A program made the position numbers and the translations under genes. This document shows positions 1 through 12,067 of a stretch of DNA of 64,000 nucleotides, one piece after another (position 1 is the stretch's first letter; every line of letters begins with the position of its first letter). Location: positions 36,844,501 to 36,908,500 of the forward strand of contig NC_091251.1 of the NCBI RefSeq assembly GCF_042477335.2. Direction: 5' to 3'. The notes under the pieces are model-generated. The model was not told where the DNA came from. It worked only from the letters and a program-made list of their open reading frames with translations, and did not search any database. Origin of the DNA: Ovis canadensis (Eukaryota > Chordata > Mammalia > Artiodactyla > Bovidae).

Positions 1-333
1 GAGCTTACACTTGGTCAGGGATACAGGCGTCTGGCTCTGGTGGCAGTTATTACGGCCATTCTTGCAGGCTGTGTTGGGAGTCTGACAACTGGTAGTCACA
101 CTGGAGATGGACTCATGCAGGAAGGTGTTGAGGTCTTTGCATAATTTGCAGAATTTGTTGATTTTGCGCATCGAGGCGTTGCAGCCTTGAGGACTGGGCT
201 GCGCATGCTGAGTTTCAAACCACTGAGCTGGGTTCATGTTCCTGGGCCTGGCGCTGACTGGATCCTCAGTCACCCACAGCCCCAGCACCAGGAGCAGCAG
301 CAGAGGGCAGAATCCTGCTCTGGCTGGCGCCAT
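1..333 (-). CDS. RNASE7/RNASE8-like secreted ribonuclease, 3' part outside window
   Basis: Reverse-strand translation from the ATG at 333-331 runs 111 codons without a stop to the window edge. Residues 1-28 form a signal peptide ([10 protein letters not shown] start, Leu-rich core, cut likely after VSA). The mature part has the RNase A fold signature: WFETQH with catalytic His43 (His12 of RNase A), and CKDLNTF at 65-71 with catalytic Lys66 (Lys41). The signal peptide and the [14 protein letters not shown] and QTPN segments fit RNase 7/8 much better than RNase 2/3 or RNase 6. The third catalytic residue (His119 equivalent) and the last two cysteines would lie beyond position 1. Odd point: Cys62, in KFCKLC, is additional to the six expected in this stretch (51, 65, 83, 90, 97, 109). 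RNase 7/8 relatives are epithelial host-defence ribonucleases; the same role here is inferred. Whether the gene is intact cannot be judged. Confidence 0.85.
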   Translation of the reverse strand, partial: MAPARAGFCPLLLLLVLGLWVTEDPVSARPRNMNPAQWFETQHAQPSPQGCNASMRKINKFCKLCKDLNTFLHESISSVTTSCQTPNTACKNGRNNCHQSQTPVSLTKCKL

Positions 334-1040
334 CTCTCTTAGGGGGCACAGTTAGAAGGGAGGAGTGGGGTTTCTGGGGATGGAGAGCAGGAGGTGGAAA
401 TTAGCCCTCCCGAACCTGCTCCTTCCAGCTGATCACCGTCTCCCTCCCCCTCTGTCTCCTTCCTCCCTCTGTCTGTGTCTTTCTCCTCCTGTCCTCTCTG
501 TGTGCACACAGCTGCTATGACTCCACCCCGTAAACCTAGGGCTCTGTTCCTCTCCTTCATTCATTCTGTCCCTTATGCCTCCCACTCCTTGCTCCATCTC
601 TTCTCTCTCCGTGTCCCCGAGTCCCTGTGTCCCTATTTGTTTCTCTGTCTTATCGGCTCCATGACTCTATCCCCATCTCCTCCAGATCCCCATCTCCTCC
701 AGAGCCCCATTTTGTGCCCCCAGCATCTTTCTTCTCTCTCCTGTGTGTCATCCCTCCACATTGAGTCCCTTCTTTGTCCACCTTGTCACTCACCTGATGG
801 GTTCTGAGTAGAACCCATCCCTTCCCTGTCTTCTCTCCGCACCCACATCCCATTGCAGGCCTCGCCTCTTCCACAAGTTCCTGTGCTATGGTACCTGCTC
901 CATCGCACACACCTCCCCTCTGCTGGGACTCAGATCTCTGAGGGCCTCTGCTTACTACAAACTTCTTAAGAGCTGGCCTGACCTTTGGTGCTTCTATTTG
1001 GGGGCAGGCTGGGGAGCAGCCCTGGATCAGGAAGTATATC
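334..1040. other. 5' flank of the RNASE7/8-like gene; no gene seen
   Basis: The first few dozen bases upstream of the ATG are pyrimidine-rich on the minus strand and could hold the usual RNase-family splice acceptor, but I cannot place it with certainty. Positions about 430-810 are strongly C/T-biased on the plus strand, which explains the chance open frames there. No conserved coding segment or known repeat was recognised. Confidence 0.4.
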
Positions 1041-1922
1041 AGTTCTGTTCGGTCGCTCAGTTGTCTCTGACTCCTTGCGACCCCATGGACTGCAGCATGC
1101 CAGGCCTCCCTGTCCATCACCAACTCTCGGAATTCACTCAGACTCATGTCCAATGAGTTGGTGATGCCATCCAACCATCTCATCCTCTGTCGTCCCCTTC
1201 TCCTCCTGCCTTCAATCTTTCTCAGCATCAGGGTCTTTTCAGATGAGTCAGTTCTTCACATCAGGTGGCCAAAGTATTGGAGTTTCAGCTTCAACATCAG
1301 TCCTTCCAATGAATATTCAGGACTGATTTCCTTTAGGATTGACTGGTTGGCTCTCCTTGCAGTCTAGGGGACTCTCAAGAGTCTTCTCCAACACCACAAT
1401 TCTAAAGCATCAATTCTTTGGTGCTCAGCTTTCTTTATAGTCCAACTCTCACATCCATACATGACTACTGGAAAAACCATAGCATTGACTAGATGGACCT
1501 TTGTTGGCAAAGTAATGTCTCAGCTTTTTAATATGCTGTCTGGGTTGGTTATAACTTTTCTTCCAAGGAGCAAACATCTTTTAATTTCATGACTGCAGTT
1601 ACCATCTGCTGTGATTTGGGAGCCCCCCAAAATAAATTCTGTCACTGTTTCCATTGTTTCCCCATCTGTTTGCCATGAAGTGATGGGACCAGATGCCATG
1701 ATCTTCATTTTCTGAATGTTGAGTTTGAAGCCAACGTTTTCACTCTCCTTTTTCACTTTCATCAAGAGGCTCTTTAGTTCTACTTCACTTTCTGCCATAA
1801 GGGTGATGTCACTTGCATATCTGAGGTTATTGATATTTCTCCGGGCAATTTTGATTCCAGCCAGTGCTTCATCCAGCCCAGCATTTATCATGATGTACTC
1901 TGCGTATAAGCTAAATAAGCAT
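1041..1922 (-). mobile_element. BovB (RTE) LINE, 3' half, antisense
   Basis: Read on the minus strand this is the end of the BovB reverse transcriptase and the 3' tail. The segment around 1891-1700 carries the AGIKIARRNINNLRYA region with YASD in place of the YADD active-site motif, followed by the C-terminal stretch and the terminal GAACAGAACTGA-type tail at about 1041. Frames are broken by several indels, so it is dead. It abuts an opposite-facing BovB 5' half at about 1926. Confidence 0.88.
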
Positions 1923-1925
1923 ATA

Positions 1926-3680
1926 AGTTAAATGCAGTACTTGGATGCAATCTCAAAAATGACAGAAGGTTCTCTTGTTCGTTTTCAAGCCAAAACATTC
2001 AATATCAGAGTAATCCGTGTCTATGCCCTGACCAGTAATGCTGAAGAAGCTGAAGTTGAATGGTTCTATGAAGACCTACAAGACCTTCTAGAACTAACAC
2101 CCCAAAAAGATGTCCTTTTCATTATAGGGGACTGGAATGCAAAGGTAGGAAGTCAAGAAATACCTGGAGTAACAGGCAAATTTGGCCTTGGAGTACAGAA
2201 TGAAGCAGGGCAAAGGCTAATAGAGTTTTGCCAAGAGAACACACTGGTCATAGCAAACACCCTCTTCCAACAACACAAGAGAAGACTCTACACATGGACA
2301 TCACCAGACAGTCAATACCAAAATCAGATTGATTATATGCTTGGCAGCCAAAGATGGAGAAGCTCTGTACAGGCAGTAAAAACAAGACTGGGAGCTGACT
2401 GTGGCTTAGAACATGAACTCCTTATTGCCGAATTCAGACTTAAATTGAAGACAGTAGGGAAAACCACTAGACCATTCAGGTATGATCTAAATCAAATCCC
2501 TTACTATTATACAGTGGGAGTGAGAAATAGATTTAAGGGACTAGATCTGATAGACAGAGTGCCTGAAGAGCTATGGACGCAGGTTCATGACATTGTATAG
2601 GAGGCAGGGATCAAGACCATCCTCAAGAAAAGGAAATGCGAAAAGGCAAAATGGTTGTCTGAGGAGGCCTTACAAATACTGTGAAAAGAAGAGAAGCTGA
2701 AGGCAAAGGAGAAAAAGAATGATATACCCATTTGAATGCAGAGTTCCAAAGAATAGCAAGGAGAGATGAGGAAGCCTTCCTCAGTGATCAATGCAAAGAA
2801 ATAGAGGAAGACAACAGAATGGGAAAGACTAGAGATCTCTTCAAGAAAAATAGATATCCCAAGGGAACATTTCATGCAAAGATGGGCACAATAAAGGACA
2901 GAAATGGTATGGGCCTAACAGAAGCAGAAAATGTTAAGAAGAGGTGGCAAGAATACACAGAAGAATATACAGAAAGATCTTCGCAATCCAGATAATCACA
3001 ATTCTGTGATCCCTCACCTAGAGTCAGACATCCTGGAATGCGAAATCAAGTGGGCCTTCGGAAGCATCACTACGAAAAAAGCTAGTGGAGGTGATGGATT
3101 TCCAGTTGAGCTATTTCAAATCCTAAAAGATGATGCTGTGAAAGTACTGCACTCAATATGCCAGCAAATTTGGAAAACTCAGCAGTGGCCACAAGACTGG
3201 AAAAAGTTAGTTTTCATTCCAATCCCAAAGAAAGGCAAAGCCAAAAATGCTCAAACTACTGCACAACTGCACTCATCTCACACACGAGCAAAATAATGCT
3301 CAAAATTCTCCAAGCCAGGCTTCAACAGTACATGAACCGTGACCTTCGAGATATTCAAGCTGGATTTAGAAAAGACATGGGAACCGGAGATCAAATTGCC
3401 AACATCCATTCATTGGATCATCAAAAAAGCAAAAGAGTTCCAGAAAAACATCTACTTCTTTATTGACTGTGCCAAAGCCTTTGACGGTGTCGGTGTGGAT
3501 CACAATAAACTGTGGAAAATTGTGAGAGAGATGGGAACACCAGACCACCTGACCTGCCTCCTGAGAAATCTGTATGCAGGTCAGAAAGCAACAGTTAGAA
3601 CTGGGCATGGAACAACAGACTGGTTCCAAACTGGGAAAGGGGTACGTCAAGGCTGTATATTGTCACCCTGCTTATTTAAG
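1926..3680 (+). mobile_element. BovB (RTE) LINE, 5' half, sense
   Basis: Plus-strand BovB endonuclease and the first part of the reverse transcriptase. The endonuclease piece at 1932-2597 keeps the GDWNAKVG and QIDYML motifs. After a stop at 2598 the element goes on through linker sequence to the RT core at 3339-3675, ending in GVRQGCILSPCLF. It is 5' truncated and has several frame breaks. It ends exactly where the antisense half at 1041-1922 begins in element coordinates: both break near a shared TGCTTATTTA. Together the two pieces make one BovB with its 5' part inverted. Confidence 0.88.
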
Positions 3681-5450
3681 AGAGATAGAATGAGGTAAAA
3701 CATAAAAGAGTTGAGTTTGGGGCAGAACCAGGAAAATAGAGAGGGATTAAGGATTAGCCCTTCAGGAGAAGTGAAGCACCCATGATGAGGGGGGTTGAGG
3801 GGTGAGAACACTGGCTGGATCAGGTTGCAATGAGGGAAAGCATTAGAACTGTTTAATTAAAGGCTCAAAGCAAGTCAGCCAGTAGGCTGAGAGGTTGAAC
3901 TGAGTAACCCCATGAAAGACCCCACTTAAGTAAATGTGAGGCTTATACTGTGCTTGATAAGACGGAATCTCTTCACCTTAGATTCCAGCATGTCTTCTGT
4001 TTCCATGTGATTTGTCTCTTGACAATAGCTCCCACCTGAATAATATCTCCCACCACAGGGCACAGCAGGAAGAGCTGAAAGGGGGAAATCCAAGGTTAGA
4101 AGAAGGGGATTATTTCACGATGAGAGACTGTAGCTGTCTGGGAGTCTATTCCGAGAACGGGTTCCCCGCCCACGGCACACGGGGCAGCACAGTGCAGTGA
4201 GAACACTGCCCTGGGAGTCGGGGACCTGAGACTGGAGCTGAGCTGATGTTCTAGCTGCCGAGACGCACCCTTCCGACCTTGGGATCGCTCTGGCCCTCAG
4301 TCTACTCGGGTGTATGAAGCTTGTGTGCAGTTCATCCTTGAGTTCAGGGTAACTGTCTATACCTTTTATGAGTTGAAGTGTTTTCCGTGACATCAAGAGA
4401 CTTCTATCCCAGCCTGCATTTTATTTCTGTGCCATCACCTGCCTTCTCCAGGCCACATGGAGAAATTTGCCCTTTTCTAAACACACGGTGCTTTGCTGAA
4501 TGTGTCTAGTATCTTTTTCTGGCCTTTTTTCTGAATTGCCCTTCCTCTACTCTTAATGATGGGGTGGGAACCCTATTTATGCTTAGAAGTGTTCCCCAGG
4601 GAACTCTTTGCTCTGGAACCTTCCCTGATTCCCCTTTACTCCACCCTATTCCTCTTGTTGCTTTTTGATAACTCCACCCTCATCTCTCCTGGAGTTCTTC
4701 TCAAGGTCTGGTTTGTGTTACGACTCGAGAGGCTGCTTCTGTTGGGGAGAATTCTCAGCACTTGGGTCTTAAATAAAAGTCCATGATTTAGTTGCTTAGC
4801 TCCTCAGGAGAAGACAAGTATCTGGCTCCGGGGGAGACTGCAGATTTGACATTCCTATGCAGATTTGACATTCCTAGAGCCCTCAGGTGCTCTGCCCTCC
4901 TCTCTTACCAGCTGTTTTCTTTCACACAGGCATCCTGGTCAACAGTTAATGCCCCCGTAATAAGCCTTCTTCTGGTGAGAAGAGCTGGCACAAGTGGCTA
5001 TCCCTGATGTGAGGGGTGAGGACTGGGGCTTGCTCTAAGCAGGAGGAAGGGTCAGGGGCGGGGATGGTGGTGGTCTCTTAAAATGATTGAAATGGAGAGA
5101 CCACTGAACAACCCACACTAATTAGTTAATTAAATCTCCTCCAATCAGAAACCACAGACACCCAAATCTTTCTTTCCTCAGGCACCCTAGGCAATGTTTG
5201 ATCTTGCTTCAAGAAGAACCAGGGCTGGGAACTGGAGTGGGAAAGGACGTGTGGAGAATGTGTGTGTCCTTGGGCTGAGGAAACAGTGATAACGTGGAGG
5301 CTGGGATGTGGAGGTGAAAGATGGGGGCCCAGCTCTGTGTGCACTGGTGTCCAGACTATGGACTGCACCTGGCGGGTCACAGGGGAGTCAGGGCCACCCT
5401 CTGGGAAAGGCAGCCTGTGCTCAGTGTTGGAACCCCTCCCCCTTTGTATC
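3681..5450. other. Unassigned intergenic stretch
   Basis: No gene, RNA or confidently named repeat is seen. Open frames are short, lack homology that I recognise and overlap on both strands. Old degraded repeats may be present. Confidence 0.4.
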
Positions 5451-5553
5451 TTTTGACTGCACCTCGTGTCTTATGGAATCTTAGTTCTCTGACCAAGAAT
5501 GGAACCTTGACTCTTGGCAGTGAAAGGACATTGGTCCACCAGGGAATTCTGGG
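5451..5553 (-). mobile_element. CHR-2-type SINE fragment, antisense
   Basis: Antisense match to the artiodactyl CHR-2 tRNA-derived SINE: a 'cttatggaatcttagttc' block, then 'gaccaagaatggaacc', ending in 'ccaccagggaattc', which is the reverse complement of the usual 5' start. Confidence 0.65.
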
Positions 5554-7259
5554 AACCCCTTTCTTTCCCAGTTTGTGCTGCTGGGTGTATGAGGGTGGGA
5601 TGGACAGGAAGAGACATGGGAAGTCTTGTAAAATGGGGATCATCAACAGGGACCTGCACAGCCTCGAAAGCTTTTTACCTCTTTGCAGTTGATTTGTCTT
5701 GAGAGGTAAAGTGTTGGGGTGTCGGCAGGAGGTGGAAATTAGGAGAAGACTGAACAATGTTTCCCTGGGAAGGGGCTGCTCAGTAAAGGTTCATAAATGC
5801 AAAGCTTTGTGACAGGCTTGATGGGCCACTTGGGCTGTTTGACTTCTAGGGAACTCCCAATAGGTTACCTCCATTCACGGTGACCTCCGTCTCCATGGAG
5901 TTGGCTTCAGAGAACCCAGAATCCAGAGCCCCACTCCAGAAGAGGAGCCAGGAAAACTGCATAAGCTGGGAGAGGGGCAAGTGCCCTACCTGAGAGGAGA
6001 CTGTGGGGAGTGTGGGTGGGCCTGGCCACAGCCTCTCTAAGGGTTCCTTGGGGCCTGGTGCCCAGTGGTGTGGTAAAGTAGTTCTAACCTTCCTGAACTG
6101 CCTTTGAATTTAAGGGGATTTCAGGGGTTAATTTCCAAGCATTCTGTGAAAGGGACAAATGTGCACTTCTTTTCACTTTCCCATCCAGGCCTAGGATCCA
6201 CTAGTTACTGATGTAGTCTTGGGAGCCTTCCTTGAACACTCAAGTTGGTCCTCCCATCACCCCTCAGGAGAACGCAGACCAGGGAGATAGATAGCTCAGT
6301 CATGCTTGGTGACAGGATTCCTGAGCTTGGAATCCCAAGGGCTTGAGTATGTCAGTCGCGTTCATATCTTCTGGGACTCCAGACACCATCCTCTTGTTTC
6401 TCATTTGCCTACAGCTTGATGTCCTTCCCAACATCATCCCCTTCACACTCAGGCTTTTCGTCTTCTTGGAGAGGTTTTAGGATGTCAGGAACTTCATTCC
6501 TCTGTTGCAAAAAAGTCCCTCTATATCCACCCTCATCAAATGAGGTTCTTTAATAAGAAGATAAAAATTGTATTCTATGTTTAGAAATTAGGCTTAAAGT
6601 ATATGCTCAGTATGCTTTCTAAATGGTTTGGGGTTCTTATGGAGGAAGATAAAAGAATAGATAAAGCAGAGAGCTTCTGCACAGAGATGTAGAAGAAATG
6701 AGCAGGGGAGGAAGCTCAGGGAGGGAGGCTGAGACCAGGAGACAGAGCATAGCTTTGAGAAAGATGCATCCATGCCCCTCCTGTGCCGCTCAGACCTAGC
6801 AAACCTCTTCTCACCTGATTGTTTGAGAATCAGTTCTTAGACATTTATGTTCAAACACTTTCAGTGTCTGAAGCCACAGTGAGGGACAGGAAAGGAAGAG
6901 TCCCCAGATGAAGGAATCTTCAGCTGGAGATCCCTGACTCTGCCTCCCTCCCTGCAGCCTCTTGCCCAGTTCTGCTTATGACCTGTCACCACTCGTAGGT
7001 CAGCTTTAGACAGTCTGTGGAGTCTCAAGGAGTCAGAGTCGACTGAGCGACTGAACAGCATGCACGGCCTAAATACAGAGTTTCCGGGAAGAGGATCCCG
7101 CAGCAGGATGGAGCTCTGTAAAAGACAGGAAGAGCCAGCGCCGGGAGAAGTGCTGCACATTATCTCAGCTTAGCCTCCACCCCGTCCTTTCCATTCTCCA
7201 CGTAATTAATCGCTAAAAGCTAGTCTTTCATCTCCTGCGCCCACGTGCTCTAGAGGCAG
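5554..7259. other. Unassigned intergenic stretch
   Basis: No gene recognised. A short Bov-tA/BovB 3'-tail remnant (gagtcgactgagcgactg) lies near 7035-7060. The rest shows no supported feature. Confidence 0.35.
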
Positions 7260-7372
7260 TTCTCCACCACTAGAGAAGCTTGTACACTGCAACAAGAGAA
7301 GCCTGTGGGCCACAGTGAGAGAGTCTACACACAGCAATGCAGTTAAAAGCAACCAAGCCAAACCAACCAACA
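7260..7372 (+). mobile_element. CHR-2-type SINE 3' part, sense
   Basis: Sense-strand tail of a CHR-2 SINE: ccactagagaagc, 'ctgcaacaagagaagcc' and 'cacacagcaatgcag' blocks followed by an A/C-rich end. Confidence 0.55.
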
Positions 7373-7886
7373 AAAATCTTGTCTTTTATCTCAGGCTTAG
7401 AATCGCACGTGGAATTTCTGGATGGAAGAAAATGAATTAAAAGATGTCATCTTGGTGAGGTTAGCCAATTTCCCTCTGGGGGAAATTGGGCATCTGGACT
7501 GTAGAGGGAAGCAGCGTGGGTGAGGTCAGGGGCAGCACTGACTTCAGATATATCTGTGGGTCTTCCTTCCTTCTTTTCTCCTCACTGCCCTCTCCTTCCA
7601 ATCACTGGTCACCTCTTTGTCTGCCTCCACTTTTCCATCTTTTCTCCTTCTAATTATTCTCTGCTTCCTTACTTTCTGCATGTGACAAGGAACTCTGAAA
7701 TATTAATGAGTGTGTGTGTGTTTGGGGGGCTGTCCTTGAGATTTTACAAACTTTCCTTGTAAAATAAAACCCTCACCCTCTACATACTCCCTTCTTTGCA
7801 GTTTTAAAGATCATGTGGAAATGAACAAAACCACTCAGATGGGAACAAGAAGAGCCAATTTATTTAGTTTATTGTAGTCAGAAATC

Positions 7887-8217
7887 TTGAAACTCCCTTG
7901 GACTGCAAGGAGATCCAACCAGTCCATTCTAAAGGAGATCAGTCCTGGGTGTTCTTTGGAGGGACTGATGCTAAAGCTGAAACTCCAGTACTTTGACCAC
8001 CTCATGCAAAGTGTGATTCATTGGAAAAGACTGATGCTGGGAGGGATTGGGGGTAGGAGGAGACGGGGACGACAGAGGATGAGATGGCTGGATGGCATCA
8101 CCGACTTGATGGATGTGAGTTTGAGTGAACTCCGGGAGTTGGTGATGGACAGGGAGGCCTGGCATGCTGCAATTCATGGGGTCACAAAGAGCTGGACATG
8201 ACTGAGTGACTGAACTG
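7887..8217 (+). mobile_element. BovB 3' end, 5' truncated, with 11-bp target duplication
   Basis: Sense 3' end of BovB, coding for the C-terminal tail of its protein (the [18 protein letters not shown] stretch is readable) and ending in gactgagtgactgaactg. The exact direct repeat agtcagaaatc flanks it at 7876-7886 and 8218-8228, marking a true target-primed insertion. Confidence 0.9.
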
Positions 8218-8228
8218 AGTCAGAAATC

Positions 8229-9180
8229 AGCCACTATCCCTTTTATTTGTCAAAGACTCAAGAGCAGGGAAATGGGAAACCTTTATGGTGGAAAAAGAAG
8301 TTTTCAGATGTGCCCTAATTGGAGGCTGCTGGCATGGAGCTGAAAGTGGGTTAACTAGAAGCAGGACGACCTACAGTTAGAGATACATATTTGGTTTTTT
8401 CCAATAAGCCCTAATATAGGGAAGCAGAGACAAAAATTAGGAAGCTTTAGCTTAGTAATCTAGACACAGCTGTTTGAGGCCAATAGACCATCTATTTTGC
8501 TAACTCTAGCAGCTGCTCTTAATGACACTACCTTTGCCCTGGATGGAATATTATTGTTTGGCTTCCTGGACTGGTTTATGATGTAGAGTAGGTTTCCTGG
8601 ATTTACTGATGCTGATTGTGGATCAGAAGTTTATCTTAAACACAGTCTGGCTGTTGTCTGTTCATGTATTTTGGTCTCTCAGTCCCTCTTTGTGTTCATT
8701 CTCTCACTTCCAAGAGGTTGTTCAACTTGTGAAAAGCAAGAATTCCAGATCTTCATTGCTCAGGAACAGTTCTGTTATCTTCACAGTCAACTGTATTGTA
8801 AGATCTTCTTGATCTTTCTATTTTTGTAGATGATCATCATGGTGATCATCTGATCAGAGGGGGGCTGCAATAATAGTCTCTCTGAGGAGCTTCAAAACCG
8901 GAAAGTCCAGCTGTCCAACCCAGGCCAAGAGACATATTCCATAGGTCACGAAGCTCAATCTTAGACATCCAAATAGCTTTTCTTTAAAGACAATGGAAGG
9001 CCTGTTAAATTTGCCTATTTCATTGACAAGTACAACAGGAAGTATTAGTACTGTCCCAGGCATCACCATGACTAGCCAACAAGAAATCTTAAGCAATGTG
9101 ATTGTCCGTCACTACTCATGCCAATGAGTTGAGACTGACCTCTAATCCATCTAAGGCAAAGGTTAGTGTTATTAACAGCG
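8229..9180. other. Unassigned intergenic stretch
   Basis: No gene or named repeat recognised. Open frames are short and without recognisable domains. Confidence 0.35.
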
Positions 9181-9610
9181 GCTGCTAGAGTTAGTAATAG
9201 GCTTATTATTTTTTAAGATTTTATATTAAAGTGTAGTTAATTTATAATGTGAAAGTTTCAGGTGTACAGCAAAGTTATTCAGTTATACATACACATATAT
9301 CCTTTTTTTTTTTTCGCTCCGACTTTTTTTTTTTTTTTCATGTCCGACTCTTTGCGACCCCATGGACTGTAGCCCACCAGGCTCCTCTGTCCATGGGATT
9401 CTCCAGGCAAGAATACTGGAGTGGGTTGCCATTTCCTTCTCCACATATATCTATTCTTTTTCAGATTCTTTTCCCATATAGGTTATTACAGAGTATTGAA
9501 TATGGTTTCCAGGCTATACAGTAAGTCCTGGTTGATTACCTATATTATTTATGTATAGTAGTGGATTTTTTAATCCCAACCTTCTAATTTATCCCTTCCC
9601 CTAGTAGTAG
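9181..9610 (-). mobile_element. Artiodactyl L1 3' UTR fragment, antisense
   Basis: Contains the characteristic antisense L1 3' UTR words 'tttcaggtgtacagcaaag', 'attcagttatacata' and 'ttattacagagtattgaat'. A truncated Bov-tA SINE (9339-9442) with a T-rich run before it interrupts the fragment. Confidence 0.65.
9339..9442 (-). mobile_element. Bov-tA SINE, truncated, antisense
   Basis: Antisense Bov-tA core from 'catgtccgactctttgcg' to ggttgccatttccttctcc. The tRNA-like 5' part is missing. Confidence 0.85.
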
Positions 9611-11127
9611 GTTTCTTAAAGGTTTTCTGTTTGTATGATTCCCACTGATGGGAACACTTTTCTGATTATTCAAATAAAAATGAGCCAGTAACTCACCCAA
9701 GTATTAATAATCCAGAATGGTGTCATCTTGGCTTTGTATCTAAGTAGGAATTTGAAGACTATAAATCAGTCTTGGTGACTTATAGAATTACTGACAAGCC
9801 TTGTAATACTATTCCTAACGATCATGAGGTGTTAGTCTGAGGCAAACAGGACTAGGAAGTAGTATCCAGGAGAGGTATGCAGAGATCCAGGGAAAAAAGT
9901 GCTGTTTATGACATGAGGTTGGAACCAAGGCCTTACATAACATGTTTGAATTTCTACTAGTCTCTTTCAGGTTTGGCTCACCACCCTACAGATTGTTGAG
10001 TTCAAATTTAGAATTTTCTAGGGTCTGAACAATAGATTTTATTAACTGAGGGTCTTTTTCTGGGAGAGAGTGCGTGCTGGGTCACTTCAGTTTGTGAAGG
10101 ACACTAGCAGAGTCACCGGTTGACTTGTTTGGAATCAATTGTTCAAGGGGGTGCAGGTAGAAATGCCGTTGACTGTGATCACCTGTGGCCTTATTTGATG
10201 AAACTGGAATTGCTCAGAGGGCTTTATCATGGGAATCTGGTGATTGTTGGTATAGTCAGCCATCAGTAAGACTGAGAACAGTCTTGTGGCTACCACTTGG
10301 GATCATCTGAAAATGGCAGTTGAATGAGTATTTCCTTTTCTTTTAAACTTCATTGAGATATAATTAACAAATAAAATTGTAAGATATTTAAAGTTTACAT
10401 TGTGACAATTTGCTCTATGCAAGCATTGAGAAAGAATTCCTTCCATTGAATGAATTGACATGTATCACCTGATGCATTCATCATTTTAGAATGAGTCTAT
10501 TCTGACCTAACAATTATAATGTCAGGAAGAAAAGAGAAAAAGGCTCTTTATAGGTGAATGACAATAAGCGATCTATAGAAAATAATATGAATTATAAGCA
10601 AGCAGGTAAAAAAAAAACACAAACAAGAATTGGATAGAAGTTTTGGTCCAACATACTGGCTAGAGGCTGTCCACTATCTGTGATCATCTGTTCCAAAGGT
10701 CTTAGGCTAGCTGTCTACTTCTGAAGATCAGTGGTTTCTGAAGGATCTCCTAGAATCCTCGGTTTGAGACTTGTACTGAAATAGCCCTCTACTTACATGG
10801 AATTCTAAATTGCTTTAGTTGTGAATTGTGAACCTAGTAATTGATTTCCTGTAGTTTTACTGCTGTATTTGTTGTTAACAGTATTTTGATAAGGTCCCTT
10901 CCTATGAGGTTCAAGAATAATTTTTCTCTGATGTGTCTTTTAATAGATAAAATCCTCTGATTGAAAATAATGAAGAAATTGTTTAGAAAGATGTTGTGGG
11001 AGTGTGGCCTTAATCTGTTGGTGACAGGACTGGGTATATAGCACAAGAGTCCCTCACAATATTTTGCCATATCTGCATATGCTAGGGATGAGTCTAGAAT
11101 TAGAGGTGAAATTTCAAATGCATGTGC
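9611..11127. other. Unassigned stretch with a probable old L1 piece
   Basis: No gene seen. About 10340-10500 looks like an ancient antisense L1 fragment (words such as 'cattgagatataattaac' and 'gtgacaatttgctctatg'). The rest is unassigned. Confidence 0.35.
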
Positions 11128-11338
11128 CTGTGTGTGTTAGTCGCTGAGTCATATCCAACTTTATAGGATCTATGGACTTTAGCCCGTGAGGCTCCTCTGT
11201 CCATGGGATTCTCCAGGCAAGAATATCAGAGTGGATTGCCATTCCCTTCTCCAGAGGATCTTCCCAACCCAGGGATCAAACCTAGGTCTGCTGCATTGCA
11301 GGCAGGTTCTTTACTGTTTGAGCTACAGGGAAGTCCCA
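11128..11338 (-). mobile_element. Bov-tA SINE, near full length, antisense
   Basis: Runs from the tail (agtcgctgagtcatatcc) to the tRNA-Glu-like 5' end (gagctacagggaagtcc in antisense). Confidence 0.9.
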
Positions 11339-11476
11339 ACGCATGTGCCTTCCAGTTATCAATTCATAGGGGGATAACCTATGTATTCCTAAGAGAGTGG
11401 TCTGTTAGGCCGTAGAGATAGTGGCCAGGAGAAGCTGTGGTCAAGAAAGCTCAAGGGTTTCTGAAAATATTGCTAG

Positions 11477-11594
11477 TTTTTTTTGGCCACACCTTGTGGC
11501 TTACGGAATCTTAGCTCCCAAATCAGGGACTGAACCTGGGCCACCACAGTGAAAGTGCTGGGTCCTAACCATTGCATCGCCAGAGAATTCCCAA
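11477..11594 (-). mobile_element. CHR-2-type SINE, antisense
   Basis: ggccacaccttgtggctt, cttacggaatcttag, gggactgaacctgggcc and ccagagaattccca are the standard antisense CHR-2 blocks in order. Confidence 0.7.
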
Positions 11595-11788
11595 TGTGCC
11601 AATTTTATTTTATTAAAAAATCTTTTTAGTGGGGTATAGATGATTTACAGCATTGTGCTAGCTTCATGTGTACAGCAAAATGAGTCAGTTACACATGTAA
11701 ATGTATCCACTCCCTTTTAGACTCTTTTCCCATATAAGCCATTACAGAGCATCGAGTAGAGTTCCCTATGCTATACAGCAGGTCCCTG

Positions 11789-11980
11789 TGAATGTGAAAG
11801 TTACTCAGTCATGTCCAACGCTTTGTGACCCCATGGCCTTTACAGTCCATGGAGTTCTCTAGGCTAGAATACTGGAGTGGGTAGCCTTTCCCTTCTCCAG
11901 GGGATCTTCCCAATCCAGGGATCAAACCCAGGTCTCCTGCATTGCAGGCAGATTCTTTACCAGCAGAGCCACAAGGGAAG
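11789..11980 (-). mobile_element. Bov-tA SINE, antisense
   Basis: Antisense Bov-tA from 'gttactcagtcatgtcc' to gagccacaagggaag, nested in an L1 3' UTR. Confidence 0.88.
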
Positions 11981-12067
11981 AACACACAGTTGGTCCTTGT
12001 TATCTGTTTTATATATAGCAGGGTGTACAAGTCAATACCAACCTTCCAACTTATGTCCTCCCCACCT

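Noticed and set aside
475-807. 110-codon plus-strand frame rich in Ser, Pro and Leu
   Set aside because: Composition follows the C/T-biased flank of the RNASE7/8-like gene; no domain is seen.
5126-5757. Overlapping frames of 84-126 codons on both strands
   Set aside because: They overlap a CHR-2 fragment and one another, with no recognisable domain, splice context or conservation clue.
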